From CAJQQK01 sp049116495 (lineage in GTDB: Bacteria; Pseudomonadota; Alphaproteobacteria; Rhizobiales; Hyphomicrobiaceae), in NCBI GenBank assembly GCA_049116495.1, contig JAGDYV010000004.1, positions 1 to 64,000 of the forward strand: 64,000 nt of DNA. Direction: 5' to 3'. The position numbers and the translations under genes are program-made. The notes below the pieces were generated by a model that made no database searches, was not told where the DNA came from, and was given only the letters and a program-made list of their open reading frames with translations. Shown here one piece after another: positions 33,199 through 42,590 of the stretch; within the stretch, counting starts at the first letter, position 1; the number at the start of each line of letters is the position of its first letter.

Positions 33199-34686
33199 AT
33201 GGCTCAAATAAGGCGCGCCTTCTTCGCTGCTACGGGTGAACGATATGTCGTGCTGATGATCAACCTGATCTTGCTCGCGACCATCTCGCGGCTGTTGCCG
33301 GCGCGCGAGATCGGCATCGCGTTGATTGGTATCGCGGTTCTGACGGTCGTCGGTAACCTGCGTGATTTCGGCTTGGCGGCGTTCATTGTCCAGAGAGATG
33401 TCGTAACGCGAGTCAGTATCCGCACAGCTTTTACTGTGACATTGATGATCGCAACGCTTCTTGCCTGTGTGATACTTGCCGCGCAAGGCGTCGTTGCCGG
33501 TTTCTATCAAGAAGAGCAACTCGGTACGTTCCTGCAGATCGTTACAGTAAGTTTGCTGGTCGGCACATTATTTGGGCCAAGTGGAGCGCTTTTACAGCGC
33601 GCAATGGAGTTTAAAACACTTGCGTTGATTCACATTGCTGGTGCGATTGTAAACTGCGGTGTGGCCGTAGCGTTGGCATTGGCGGGCTTCGGCGCGCTCA
33701 GTATCGCGTGGGCTGCGGTTGCTCAAAGCGTCGTTGTCTCAACGCTTGGAATATTCTCGAAGTCGGTACTTTGGGCGTATCGGCCATGTTTGAAGGATTG
33801 GCGCGAGTTTATCACGTTCGGGACTTCCGCCAGTCTGTATGGGCTAGTCAGCAGGCTCTACGATAATTTGCCTTACTTTGTCCTCGGAAGGCTACTTCCA
33901 CTCAACAGCGTTGCCTTGTTCAACCGCGCAACGATGATCTGCGATCTACCGCTCAAAGGGCTCCTGAGTGGGGTATTCCCGGTTGCTTTGCCGGCACTTG
34001 CCATAGCGGCGCGTGAGGATCGATCGTTGGCGCATTCATATTTGCGAGCGCTTTCATATATAACGGCCGTGCATTGGCCGGGGCTTTTATTGGTTGCGTT
34101 TCTCGCTCACCCCATTGTCACAGTGATCGTCGGGCCGGCGTGGCATGACGTTGTTCCACTTGTGCAGATTATGGCAATCGCGAACTTGTTCTCATCTCCA
34201 AGCCTGCTGGCATATCCAATGCTAGTTTCGGCCGGGGCTGTTAATATTGCCTTGCTACTCAGTCTGGTTACACTGCCTGTTTGCGCCGCCATTTTTGTCC
34301 TGGCCGCCAGCTATGGCGTTAAGGCAGCGGCGCTGAGCCTCCTCCTTACAATTCCGCTCGAGAATCTGGCGGGGCTTTGGGTTGTACGCAAACGCGCATT
34401 CTTCCATTGGAATGAACTCGCCAGTGCTTTGCGCGAGAGCTTGATCGTGACGCTGTGCACGATGATCGGTCCTGTCGTCATACTGCTTGCAACGGGATTG
34501 CGAACAGACATTTCCGTAGCCGTAGGAGTAGCTATCGGATTACTTGGCGCAATCGGATGGTTCATTGGCGTCTTTTGTGTTCGACACCCGCTGCTCAAGC
34601 ATATTCCTGAGGTGATGCAACTCGGGCCTGATTTTCCGTTTGTTCGACAACGGATGAGACAAGTTTTTGGGAAGCTCAAGTCATAG
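33199..34686 (+). CDS. Polysaccharide flippase (Wzx-type, MVF/MATE-like fold)
   Basis: Moves the undecaprenyl-linked repeat unit across the inner membrane. The 495 residues contain about 12-14 membrane segments beginning RYVVLMINLILLATISRLLP. The Wzx/RfbX family features LPAREIGIALIGIAVLTVVGN, DFGLAAFIVQRD and GLVSRLYDNLPYFVLGRLLP are visible. ATG 33199 (MAQIRRAFFAATGER) has GGAG seven bases upstream. The frame open to 33106 adds a Cys/Arg-rich stretch and is not used. The next gene begins 7 bases after the stop, so the glycosyltransferase is co-transcribed. Confidence 0.88.
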   Translation: MAQIRRAFFAATGERYVVLMINLILLATISRLLPAREIGIALIGIAVLTVVGNLRDFGLAAFIVQRDVVTRVSIRTAFTVTLMIATLLACVILAAQGVVAGFYQEEQLGTFLQIVTVSLLVGTLFGPSGALLQRAMEFKTLALIHIAGAIVNCGVAVALALAGFGALSIAWAAVAQSVVVSTLGIFSKSVLWAYRPCLKDWREFITFGTSASLYGLVSRLYDNLPYFVLGRLLPLNSVALFNRATMICDLPLKGLLSGVFPVALPALAIAAREDRSLAHSYLRALSYITAVHWPGLLLVAFLAHPIVTVIVGPAWHDVVPLVQIMAIANLFSSPSLLAYPMLVSAGAVNIALLLSLVTLPVCAAIFVLAASYGVKAAALSLLLTIPLENLAGLWVVRKRAFFHWNELASALRESLIVTLCTMIGPVVILLATGLRTDISVAVGVAIGLLGAIGWFIGVFCVRHPLLKHIPEVMQLGPDFPFVRQRMRQVFGKLKS

Positions 34687-34693
34687 GGAGCCA

Positions 34694-36064
34694 ATGCCAG
34701 TGCCTGACGAACCGTCAATACAGCCGAAAGGCCGTGTCGCCCGTGGAACGGCTGCGAACGATGGCAAAGTCACGAGGCTGGATCCCTGGTTGCCAACCGT
34801 TCGCGATGGGTATCCCGCATTGAATGTCGAAATTGACCGAGTGGTGGTGATAAGTGACGACTCCATTCAAAGCGGCGGTGCTGCAAGCGTCGCGTTGTCG
34901 TCGGCCCGGTTACTGCGCCAGCGCGGCGTCAAGGTCACTGTGCTAACCGGAGATGCTGGCTGCAACGCAGAACTTGCCGCCGCCGGTGCGGAAATAGCGG
35001 GACTCAACGCGAGAAGTATAACGCAGGGAAATCGAGCCACAGCAGCTATTCGAGGACTTTACTTCGCGCAAGCACGGTCCTTTTTGGCGGACTGGATTGA
35101 GGCCAACGACACACCACGGACGATTTATCACCTGCATAACTGGCACAAAGTGCTATCGCCTTCGGCTTTTGTGCCGCTGCGGAAGGTCGCTGCCAGGCTT
35201 TTTCTGACCGCGCATGACTACTTCATCGTTTGTCCCAACGGTGGCTACTCGCATTTCCCGCGCGACTTGCCCTGCAAACTGATTCCGATGAGCTCGGCGT
35301 GCCTCGTGACTTCTTGCGACAAACGCAACTATGCTCATAAACTCTGGCGAAGCGTGCGCCATAGTGTTCGCGCGTCTGTCTTTGACCTCAACACGATGCC
35401 CGCGACGGTCATCGCCGTGCATGAGGGCATGATTTCCCATCTTGAGCGCGGCGGAATCGATCGAGATGTCATCCGGGTTGTGCGCAATCCTGTGTCGCCT
35501 TGGACAGCCGATCGGGTCGCGGCTGAGCGCAATGAGGAGATTTTTTACGTCGGCCGGCTCGAGGTCGACAAAGGTGTCGACGTCCTGGCGCGCGTCTGTG
35601 CTCGTATCGACGCGCCGTTGACCATCATCGGCGATGGGCCGCTTGGCGCTTCACCCAGTCTTCAAGGCGGTAGAAATCGAATTCTTGGTCGATTGACGCC
35701 GCATGAGATCGCCCGGGAGATTAGGCGCGCGAGAATGCTTGTCATGCCGACCCGTTGCCGCGAGACCTTCGGTATGGTGGCGGCTGAAGCCCTTATGAGC
35801 GGCGTTCCGGTGATCGCGTCGGATTTGGCGCCGATCACCGAAGATATTGTGCGCCTCAAGATCGGAGCAGCATGCAATCCAGGAAATGAAGATGCCCTAG
35901 CGGCACAACTAACCAAGTTCATTGGCGACGATGCCACGATTGCCACCATGAGCCGTCGAGCGTTCACCGACTCCAGGCAACTGGCGCCGACGTCTTCGCA
36001 ATGGTGTGACGATCTGATAAGCCTTTATCTTTGGAAGCTATCGCGTGCCAACATGCCGGTTTGA
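34694..36064 (+). CDS. Glycosyltransferase family 4
   Basis: A 456-residue GT-B retaining glycosyltransferase. An unusual N-terminal extension of about 50 residues (PVPDEPSIQPKGRVARGT region) precedes the fold, which starts at DRVVVISDDSIQSGGAASVA. The acceptor domain shows IYHLHNWHKVLSPSAF and FLTAHDYFIVCPNGGYSHF. The donor domain shows EIFYVGRLEVDKGVDVLARV, TIIGDGPLG and the E-x7-E region RETFGMVAAEALMSGVPVIA. GGGAG stands about five bases before the ATG. The longer frame to 34667 would overlap the flippase. It is co-transcribed with the flippase gene. Confidence 0.9.
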   Translation: MPVPDEPSIQPKGRVARGTAANDGKVTRLDPWLPTVRDGYPALNVEIDRVVVISDDSIQSGGAASVALSSARLLRQRGVKVTVLTGDAGCNAELAAAGAEIAGLNARSITQGNRATAAIRGLYFAQARSFLADWIEANDTPRTIYHLHNWHKVLSPSAFVPLRKVAARLFLTAHDYFIVCPNGGYSHFPRDLPCKLIPMSSACLVTSCDKRNYAHKLWRSVRHSVRASVFDLNTMPATVIAVHEGMISHLERGGIDRDVIRVVRNPVSPWTADRVAAERNEEIFYVGRLEVDKGVDVLARVCARIDAPLTIIGDGPLGASPSLQGGRNRILGRLTPHEIAREIRRARMLVMPTRCRETFGMVAAEALMSGVPVIASDLAPITEDIVRLKIGAACNPGNEDALAAQLTKFIGDDATIATMSRRAFTDSRQLAPTSSQWCDDLISLYLWKLSRANMPV

Positions 36065-36247
36065 TTTCGTATCGCCGCTGTTGCCGCTGGCTTTTTCAAA
36101 CTATGAGTATTGTTAGGCATCGGCCGCGAGCCATATGAGAAGCAGCACTAAGCCTTGGCGCCTGCGTTCGAGAAATGGCGCTATCAGCGCGAAGACTAAA
36201 TTGGCGTAATACACCAGATATTTCTGGTCTGTGTTTCCGGGCGCCCG

Positions 36248-37513
36248 TCATTGGGCTTGCGCGGCGTAAGTGTTTAGTCGGGTGCGTCCTTGATCATTAT
36301 GTCTCTGCAAGGTCGCATCAACAGCGAGGCGGATGCCACGACGAAATACATCCTTGCCAAATCGTGCAGCATTTTTGCGGCAATCCTCCGGCTTGATCGA
36401 TGCCGGATAATTCTCAAAGTGATTAATCGCCTCTTTGATCGCAGCAACAGACTGCCGCGCAAACAAAATACCCGTGGGTTGGTTGCTGACGCCAAGTGGA
36501 CGTACAATGTCGCTCGCACCGCCGCGACCAAAAGCGATGAGCGGTGTGCCGCAAGCCTGGGCCTCAGCCAGTGCGATACCGAAGTCCTCGCAACCGGCAA
36601 AGACGAGTGCTTGGGCATTCGCGATTACCTCAACGTATTCGCTGCGAGGCAGAAAGCCCAAAATCTTAACATTCGGGCCTGCCAATTCACGAAGTTTGGC
36701 CAATTGCTGGCCGTCACCGACGACCAATAACCTCTTGGAGGGCATCTCGTTAAAGGCCTGGATGACAAGATCGGTACGCTTGTACGGTGCCAGAAACGCT
36801 GCGGTTACATAGTAGCTGTCCTTGTTCTCGACGTATGTCAGTTGGTCAAGTTCCACCGGTGGGTGGATGACGCTCGCGTCTCGTCCGTAAATGCGCTGGA
36901 TGCGCAAGCGAACGTAGTTGGAATTGGCGATCATCACATCTGGCCCATGAGCCGTACGGGTGTCCCAAGTTCGAAGATTGTGTAGCATCTTGCGATACAA
37001 AAGGCCCTTAGGCCCATAGCCCAGCCGACCTTGTTCCAGGTAGGAGAATTGTTCGTCCCACGCGTAGCGAACCGGACTGTGCACATAGCAAAGATGCGGC
37101 TGATCTGGGCGGGTCAGAACGCCACGAGAAAACGCGGCTGATGACGAGACGACCATATCATAGTCAGTAACGTCGAACTGCTCGATGAGAAACGGGCAGA
37201 GAAAGAATAATGAACGGTAGTACTTCTTAATCAGGGGAAGCTTGTTGGCGATCGACGTATTGAATTGAACACCGGGGAAGTGGCGATCCTTGATTGCCTG
37301 TGGAAGGAAATCAAACAGTGTGAACACGTCAGCACCCGGGAATAAGTGACAGAGCTCCGCCAGGACACGTTCACCACCGCGGAATGTTGGGCACCAGTCA
37401 TGGATGATTGCAACGCGTCCTGTCCGAGAATTCGTGTCAGGCATGAGCGGCAAGGCCCCTTGGACCAAACTGCGGTTTTGAGTGTCAAATATCTCGATTG
37501 CGGGTGCAGCCAT
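36248..37513 (-). CDS. Glycosyltransferase family 4 (mannosyltransferase-like)
   Basis: A 421-residue GT-B glycosyltransferase. Typical blocks are RVAIIHDWCPTFRGGERVLA, YVHSPVRYAWDEQFSYLEQG, VIHPPVELD, AFLAPYKRTDLVIQAFNEMP, LVVGDGQQLAKL and the donor-site EDFGIALAEAQACGTPLIAF. The HSPxRYxWD block is common in WbaZ/MtfB-like mannosyltransferases, but the donor is not proven. The start is at ATG 37513; an internal ATG at 37444 (MPDTNSRTGRVAIIHDW) would remove a 23-residue extension and is possible. It forms a single-gene minus-strand unit. Confidence 0.88.
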   Translation of the reverse strand: MAAPAIEIFDTQNRSLVQGALPLMPDTNSRTGRVAIIHDWCPTFRGGERVLAELCHLFPGADVFTLFDFLPQAIKDRHFPGVQFNTSIANKLPLIKKYYRSLFFLCPFLIEQFDVTDYDMVVSSSAAFSRGVLTRPDQPHLCYVHSPVRYAWDEQFSYLEQGRLGYGPKGLLYRKMLHNLRTWDTRTAHGPDVMIANSNYVRLRIQRIYGRDASVIHPPVELDQLTYVENKDSYYVTAAFLAPYKRTDLVIQAFNEMPSKRLLVVGDGQQLAKLRELAGPNVKILGFLPRSEYVEVIANAQALVFAGCEDFGIALAEAQACGTPLIAFGRGGASDIVRPLGVSNQPTGILFARQSVAAIKEAINHFENYPASIKPEDCRKNAARFGKDVFRRGIRLAVDATLQRHNDQGRTRLNTYAAQAQ

Positions 37514-37934
37514 GATCGACGAATTCCCATTGCTTGGCCGAAACGAGTGAACCGGTTAGCCAACGAAGGCAGATGCGGGACGGTCGCTTTGGCATCATCA
37601 AGTGCGCTGCAAGAATGCTATGCCGGTCTTTGGCACGACAACAACCGGGGCAATTGAGTGCATTGGCAACTCGCTCGTTGCATGGACTACGCTCTAAGTC
37701 GTAGGGCGCTTCACCATGCAGCCAGTCGCAGAATGCCGCCGCTAAGTCCAATGCCTAGGGTTCCGGCGTGGGCAAACGTTGCTAACTTTCTTTAGTGCCT
37801 CAGATTTCGAGATTGGATTGGCTGGGCGATCGGCCGAATGGCAGTTCTGCAGCTCAGACATGAGCGAACCGCAATGCCCATAAAGGCCCGGTCGAGCCTA
37901 CCAAGCGTGCAAGACGTGGAGTAACGTTAAAACC
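37514..37934. other. Divergent intergenic region, no gene seen
   Basis: About 420 bases between the divergent GT4 and GT2 genes. Open frames on the minus strand up to 88 codons have no motif or ribosome binding site. No clear dyad was found. Confidence 0.5.
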
Positions 37935-38825
37935 ATGAATTTAGCGGTCATCATACCAACATACGGTCGCAAGGCCTTGTTGGCGCGGACCCTTGCGCAT
38001 CTCGCATCACAGTCACGGTTGCCCGATCGGACAATCGTTTCGGCGCCAGACAGTTCGCACGTAGAAATACCGGCCGACCTTCCGTTCGATGTTGTCGTCG
38101 TAACTGGATGTTCGGGGGCATCGGCGCAACGCAATTGCGCCATGGAACAGATTGTCGATGATAGTGATATCATATCGTTCTTTGATGACGATTTTTTGCA
38201 AAGTTCACATTATCTCGCACGCGTCGAAGAGGGCTTTCGGCGGAACCCAGATTGGGCTGTAGCGACCGGGCGTGTCGTCGTCGACGGTGCCAATGGGCCG
38301 GGTCTGACATTCGATGAAGGTTGCCAAGAGCTTCGGAAAGCAGAGCAACGGGACGTTGAAAACGCTGTCGGCGATGGGCTCGGCGACATTGAGGATCGCG
38401 TCGGAGGATACGGATGCAACATGTCGATCAGGTCCAGCCTGGTCCGATCGTTGCGGTTCGATGAGCGCCTCCCTCTTTATAGCTGGCAAGAAGATACGGA
38501 TTTTTCGACGCAACTCGGATCGCGTGGCCGAGTGGTCGGTGTTAGCGGTCTATTGGGTGTCCATCTCGGTGTAAAGACAGGCCGTGTGAGCGGCGTTCGT
38601 TTCGGTTACTCGCAAATATCCAATCTGATATATCTGATGGCAAAGGGCACCGTGCCATTGGGCTACGGCTCTGAACTGATGATACGAAATATCGCTGCGA
38701 ACCTGGTCAGAAGTTTCTGGCCAGAATCGTATGTTGACCGGCTCGGCCGTCTGAAGGGAAACCTCCTCGCCGCGCGGCACCTGCTGGTGGGCAGAATTGA
38801 GCCTGAGTACATCTTGAAACTTTGA
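37935..38825 (+). CDS. Glycosyltransferase family 2
   Basis: A 296-residue GT-A glycosyltransferase. It begins NLAVIIPTYGRKALLARTLA. The conserved acidic metal site is ISFFDDDFLQSSHYLAR near residue 82, and the late GT2 block is RLPLYSWQEDTDFSTQLGSR with the catalytic-base candidate Asp. The C-terminal region has amphipathic segments that may attach it to the membrane. Its stop lies 33 bases before the export protein gene, so the two probably share a transcript. Donor and acceptor are unknown. Confidence 0.9.
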   Translation: MNLAVIIPTYGRKALLARTLAHLASQSRLPDRTIVSAPDSSHVEIPADLPFDVVVVTGCSGASAQRNCAMEQIVDDSDIISFFDDDFLQSSHYLARVEEGFRRNPDWAVATGRVVVDGANGPGLTFDEGCQELRKAEQRDVENAVGDGLGDIEDRVGGYGCNMSIRSSLVRSLRFDERLPLYSWQEDTDFSTQLGSRGRVVGVSGLLGVHLGVKTGRVSGVRFGYSQISNLIYLMAKGTVPLGYGSELMIRNIAANLVRSFWPESYVDRLGRLKGNLLAARHLLVGRIEPEYILKL

Positions 38826-38858
38826 CGCGGTATCCGAGATCCTAGATCAGAGGACAGA

Positions 38859-40331
38859 ATGATCAGATTCGATAGTCTATCTCGTTTTTTGTCCATGCGA
38901 ATTGCTCAGCCGTGCAATGGCTCCGACAGGCGGCCGTTCAAGTCCGGGGAATCCGACCGGATAGCCTTACAGTGCTTCCGTCTGGTTGCGACCTTTGCTT
39001 TGATGATGGCTGCATGCCCGGGCCTACTCAAGCATGATGCCAAGGCGGCTGATAGCAACAGCCGGCCCGCAGAAGCAGCCATGGGTTACAAGCTCGGACC
39101 TCTCGACAAAGTGCGAGTTCAGATCTTTGAATGGCGGCCATCGCGTGATGAGGTCTACAACTGGTCACCGCTCAATGCCGAATACACAATCGGTGCAAAC
39201 GGAATGCTGGCGTTCCCGCTCTTGGGTGAGATCGGATCCGGTGGATTGACGCCAGCTCAGCTCGCCAAAACGATCAGTAATCGTTTGCGGGATCGGATGG
39301 GGCTGGCACTCAGTCCCGACACCACTGTCGAAGTAACAAAGTACAGGCCATTTTATATCGTCGGTGAAGTTGAGCGGCCAGGCGCATACCCGTATCGCCC
39401 GGGGCTGACCGTCCTGCAAGCCGTTTCGATTGCTGGCGGATTGATTAAGAAGAGGCAAATTGCCGGGCTACGTCTTGAGCGCGAACTCATATCTACGAGG
39501 GGAAGGATGCGGCTGATCAATCGTGAGATCAAGATTCTCCTGGCACGCAGGGCGCGACTAATGGCCGAACTTAAAGGCGCTTCCCAGATCATATTTCCCG
39601 CCACCTCGACCGGTGCCCCGGAGATCGTCGAGCAAGAGCAGTTGATTTTCCGTGCGCGACACAAGGCTCACGAGACCCAAATAACCGCACTAGGCCAGCT
39701 CAAAGATTTCCTGGCTAAAGATGTTGTATCGCTCACCGCACAACTAAAGAACCATAAGGAGGAGGCTGAACTTCTGAAGGCTGAACTCAAAAACATGAGA
39801 GCGCTTGCAAAGAAGGGGCTCGTATCCTCACCTCGCAAATTGGCAGTTGAGCGCAATGTTATGCAGATGAGGTCCAGTGGGTTGAGGTTGGATTCCAGAT
39901 TGTCGCGAGCAAAACAGGAAATTAGTCGAACCGAGATCGTCATCCTGGAACTTCAAAATAAGCGCAAGAATGAAGTCACCGTCAAGCTCCAAGCGACGCA
40001 GATTAAGTTGGGAGAGTTACAGCAACAGCTCAAAACTTCCGACCAACTACTTTATGAAACGGAGGTCGTGGCGCCGCGCTTACTGTTCAAAGGAAGCAGG
40101 CGCAGTCAGGCCAAGCCAAGTTTCAAGATTGTCCGCTGGTCCGCCTCCGGCCAAGTTGAATTCAGCGCCACCGAAGGGGCTGACATCAAGCCAGGCGACA
40201 CGCTCAAAATTGAATTTCCGCGTCAAGCAAGAATGGCCTCTCACGTTAGCCATGCTGGACATCAGCTTCGCTATGAGCAGGTCTTCCAGAATTCTCCTCT
40301 TCGTTCTCCTCTGGGCAACGTTGAACAATGA
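38859..40331 (+). CDS. Polysaccharide export protein, ExoF-like (Poly_export/SLBB with coiled coil)
   Basis: A 490-residue secreted periplasmic/outer-membrane-associated export component. After an export signal (VATFALMMAACPG...AKA-AD) the Poly_export domain runs from GYKLGPLDKVRVQIFEWRPS through ANGMLAFPLLGEIGSGGLTP. An SLBB block with FYIVGEVERPGAYPYRPGLT and LQAVSIAGGL comes next. Residues about 205-400 form a long Lys/Glu/Leu-rich coiled coil (KEEAELLKAELKNMRAL), the mark of ExoF proteins rather than classical Wza. The lipobox is not convincing. GAGG six bases before the ATG supports the start. It would pair with the ExoP-like co-polymerase at 26324-28177. The pyruvyl transferase gene follows within 10 bases. 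Confidence 0.88.
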   Translation: MIRFDSLSRFLSMRIAQPCNGSDRRPFKSGESDRIALQCFRLVATFALMMAACPGLLKHDAKAADSNSRPAEAAMGYKLGPLDKVRVQIFEWRPSRDEVYNWSPLNAEYTIGANGMLAFPLLGEIGSGGLTPAQLAKTISNRLRDRMGLALSPDTTVEVTKYRPFYIVGEVERPGAYPYRPGLTVLQAVSIAGGLIKKRQIAGLRLERELISTRGRMRLINREIKILLARRARLMAELKGASQIIFPATSTGAPEIVEQEQLIFRARHKAHETQITALGQLKDFLAKDVVSLTAQLKNHKEEAELLKAELKNMRALAKKGLVSSPRKLAVERNVMQMRSSGLRLDSRLSRAKQEISRTEIVILELQNKRKNEVTVKLQATQIKLGELQQQLKTSDQLLYETEVVAPRLLFKGSRRSQAKPSFKIVRWSASGQVEFSATEGADIKPGDTLKIEFPRQARMASHVSHAGHQLRYEQVFQNSPLRSPLGNVEQ

Positions 40332-40341
40332 GGATGATGCA

Positions 40342-41625
40342 ATGCTGATACAGAACGCGGAGCAACTCGTCAGTCATAACTCTCGTCACGTTCGACCTGA
40401 GCGGATCGCATTGTTGGGTCACTTCGGGACTGGCAATCTTGGGAACGAGGGGTCGCTGGAAGCCATTCTTGCGTTTCTGCGAAAAACGAAACCAGAGGCA
40501 GAAATCCATTGCATTTGCGTCGAACCCGATGTGGTGAAGCGCGATCATGGGCTGCCAGGATTGATGCTGAATTGGCGGCCTCGCAATGAAGATCTGGCAT
40601 GGTTAGACAAAGTGTTGCTGCGGGTGCCGGGAGGAATTGTCGATCTAGTGCACACGATAGGCAATGTCCGCCGCTTTGACTACATAATCGTCCCGGGTAC
40701 GGGAATTCTGGATGACTTTGGCGTCGGACCAATTGGAATGCCCTATGGCATTTTCAAATGGAGCGTGATGTCCCGCTTAGTCGGCTCTGAATTCTGGCTG
40801 GTCAGCATTGGCGCAGGTCCAATTCATCATCCCATTAGTCGCTTTCTTATGAAGTGGGCTGCTCGGCTTGCCAGCTTGAGATCTTATCGGGATGAGATAT
40901 CCCGGGACTACATGATCGGAATTGGCTCTGATGCCAGCCAGGATCCGGTTTTTCCGGATGTTGCCTTTGGCTTGCCGGTACCATCGATGAAGCAAGGCCA
41001 AACAACGCCGGAGGCGCCACTGACAGTAGGCGTTGGCGTTATGACTTACTACGGCTGGATGCAGGATTCTACGGTTGGTCGCGCAGTTTATAAAAACTAC
41101 TTGAATAAGCTTGAAGCGTTCGCCACCTGGCTTCTCGACAACGGTCATTTTGTTCGCATTCTGATGGGTGAAAAGTCTGATCTGCAGGCCGTCAATGACT
41201 TGAAAACGACCCTTTCCGAAGCGCGCCCCAGGCTTGATAGGGGACGCGTCATTGCCGAGGTTCCGCACGATCTGCATGACATTATGCGCCAGATCGGAGA
41301 GGTCGATTTGGTCGTTGCTACGCGCTTCCACAATGTTGTGTGCGCGTTGAAGGCCGGGCGCCCGACGATATCGCTCGGGTATGCAAAAAAAAATGAAGCA
41401 TTGCTGGCCGATATGGGGTGTGATGGCTTCAGTCAATCTATTGAAGAGTTTGATGTCGACAAGCTAAAGCAGCAGTTCCGGGATTTAAGCAACCACCTGA
41501 GCTTGTACCAACAGCGCATCGCAGAGGGTGTCGCGCGGCTGGAATATGACCTGGTCACTCAAGGACAATTGCTGTCGCAACGTTTGGGGGCTCGAACCGC
41601 GGGACATAACGATGGTGGTCAATGA
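40342..41625 (+). CDS. Polysaccharide pyruvyl transferase family protein
   Basis: A 427-residue GT-B-like enzyme that adds a pyruvate ketal from PEP to a sugar of the repeat unit, making the EPS acidic. Family blocks are LGHFGTGNLGNEGSLEAI at the N-terminus, IVPGTGILDDFGVGPIGMPY in the middle and ATRFHNVVCALKAGRPTISL with GYAKKN in the C-terminal half. ATG 40342 (MLIQNAEQL) has GAGGA seven bases upstream. The frame open to 39970 runs inside the export protein gene and is a shadow. It follows the export gene by 10 bases and is co-transcribed with it. Some family members are not pyruvyl transferases, so the reaction is likely but not certain. Confidence 0.87.
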   Translation: MLIQNAEQLVSHNSRHVRPERIALLGHFGTGNLGNEGSLEAILAFLRKTKPEAEIHCICVEPDVVKRDHGLPGLMLNWRPRNEDLAWLDKVLLRVPGGIVDLVHTIGNVRRFDYIIVPGTGILDDFGVGPIGMPYGIFKWSVMSRLVGSEFWLVSIGAGPIHHPISRFLMKWAARLASLRSYRDEISRDYMIGIGSDASQDPVFPDVAFGLPVPSMKQGQTTPEAPLTVGVGVMTYYGWMQDSTVGRAVYKNYLNKLEAFATWLLDNGHFVRILMGEKSDLQAVNDLKTTLSEARPRLDRGRVIAEVPHDLHDIMRQIGEVDLVVATRFHNVVCALKAGRPTISLGYAKKNEALLADMGCDGFSQSIEEFDVDKLKQQFRDLSNHLSLYQQRIAEGVARLEYDLVTQGQLLSQRLGARTAGHNDGGQ

Positions 41626-41715
41626 TTTGGAACATCAACATGACGGTCGAGATGGATCTGTGGCGACGACTCGAACGGTGGGATGAGGCCTCATTGAAAG
41701 TTTCGAAGCGGGAAG

Positions 41716-42459
41716 ATGAATAAGTATTGGCGAAGCAGGATGGCCGTTACTCAAGATATAGCGCTTCTCAGCAGTCTCCTGCGCCATGAGGGTATGATCG
41801 CTGCTGCGTCTGTGGCAGCTCATCGATTGAGTGCCCGGCTTGGATTTCCCAAGCTGTTGCAGAATTACGATCCGAGCAAACGATTCGACCAGATGCATGG
41901 CGTCGATACATGCGACATCGTCGGTGTCCAGGAGCTTGGCTTGGTCGATAGCGTCGGCGTCCACGCCGTTGAGTACAATCCTACACAGGCCCATGAGTTC
42001 CTGACTGCATTGGGGCGCCTGGACATTGACCATAGGCAATATCAGTTTCTCGATTACGGTTCCGGAAAAGGGAAGGTACTCTTGTTGGCTGCAAAATTTC
42101 CCTTCATGCGGATTACCGGTATTGAGGCGGCGGAATGTATGCATCAGACGGCATGCGCAAATATTGCCAAGTACGCATCTGCGAAACCTGCTTGCACAGC
42201 CATTACGTCGATCTGCATTGATGCTGCGGCGTTCGTCCCTTCTCGTCATCCGGTCGTCGTTTATATGTACAATCCATTTGATGAAATCATTCTCCGAGAT
42301 GTGTTGGATCAACTGGGCAAGGCCGCCAGTGACAATTCATTGCCGAGTTATTTGATTTATAGGAATCCGGTGCAACATAAGGCGGTCGTGACACACAATT
42401 TGTTTCAGCATGTCGGAAGTGTATTCGGTGATCGAATATATATCTATCGAGCAGGCTGA
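41716..42459 (+). CDS. Class I SAM methyltransferase-like protein
   Basis: A 247-residue protein with an N-terminal helical region. The SAM-binding block is YQFLDYGSGKGKVLLLAAKF near residue 110, the acidic position is ITGIEAAECMHQTAC, and the motif-IV-like block is VVVYMYNPFDEIILRDVL. The N-P-F-D/E combination is found in several methyltransferases linked to polysaccharide loci. It lies 90 bases after the pyruvyl transferase gene on the same strand. The acceptor is unknown; sugar O-methylation is plausible. Confidence 0.78.
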   Translation: MNKYWRSRMAVTQDIALLSSLLRHEGMIAAASVAAHRLSARLGFPKLLQNYDPSKRFDQMHGVDTCDIVGVQELGLVDSVGVHAVEYNPTQAHEFLTALGRLDIDHRQYQFLDYGSGKGKVLLLAAKFPFMRITGIEAAECMHQTACANIAKYASAKPACTAITSICIDAAAFVPSRHPVVVYMYNPFDEIILRDVLDQLGKAASDNSLPSYLIYRNPVQHKAVVTHNLFQHVGSVFGDRIYIYRAG

Positions 42460-42590
42460 ATGATGCAACGTGTAGCGGCAGTGCGATTGCGGGGTGTGAC
42501 CCAAGCCTGCTGTTTTCGATTGATGAAAACGAAGGAACGCATTTCTCTTAGAGTTGGCTTGAGCGCGGAGCACCTCCGAAACCTTACTTA

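Noticed and set aside
40777..41436. 219-codon minus-strand ORF opposite the pyruvyl transferase gene
   Set aside because: No motif and no ribosome binding site; the plus strand carries the family blocks.
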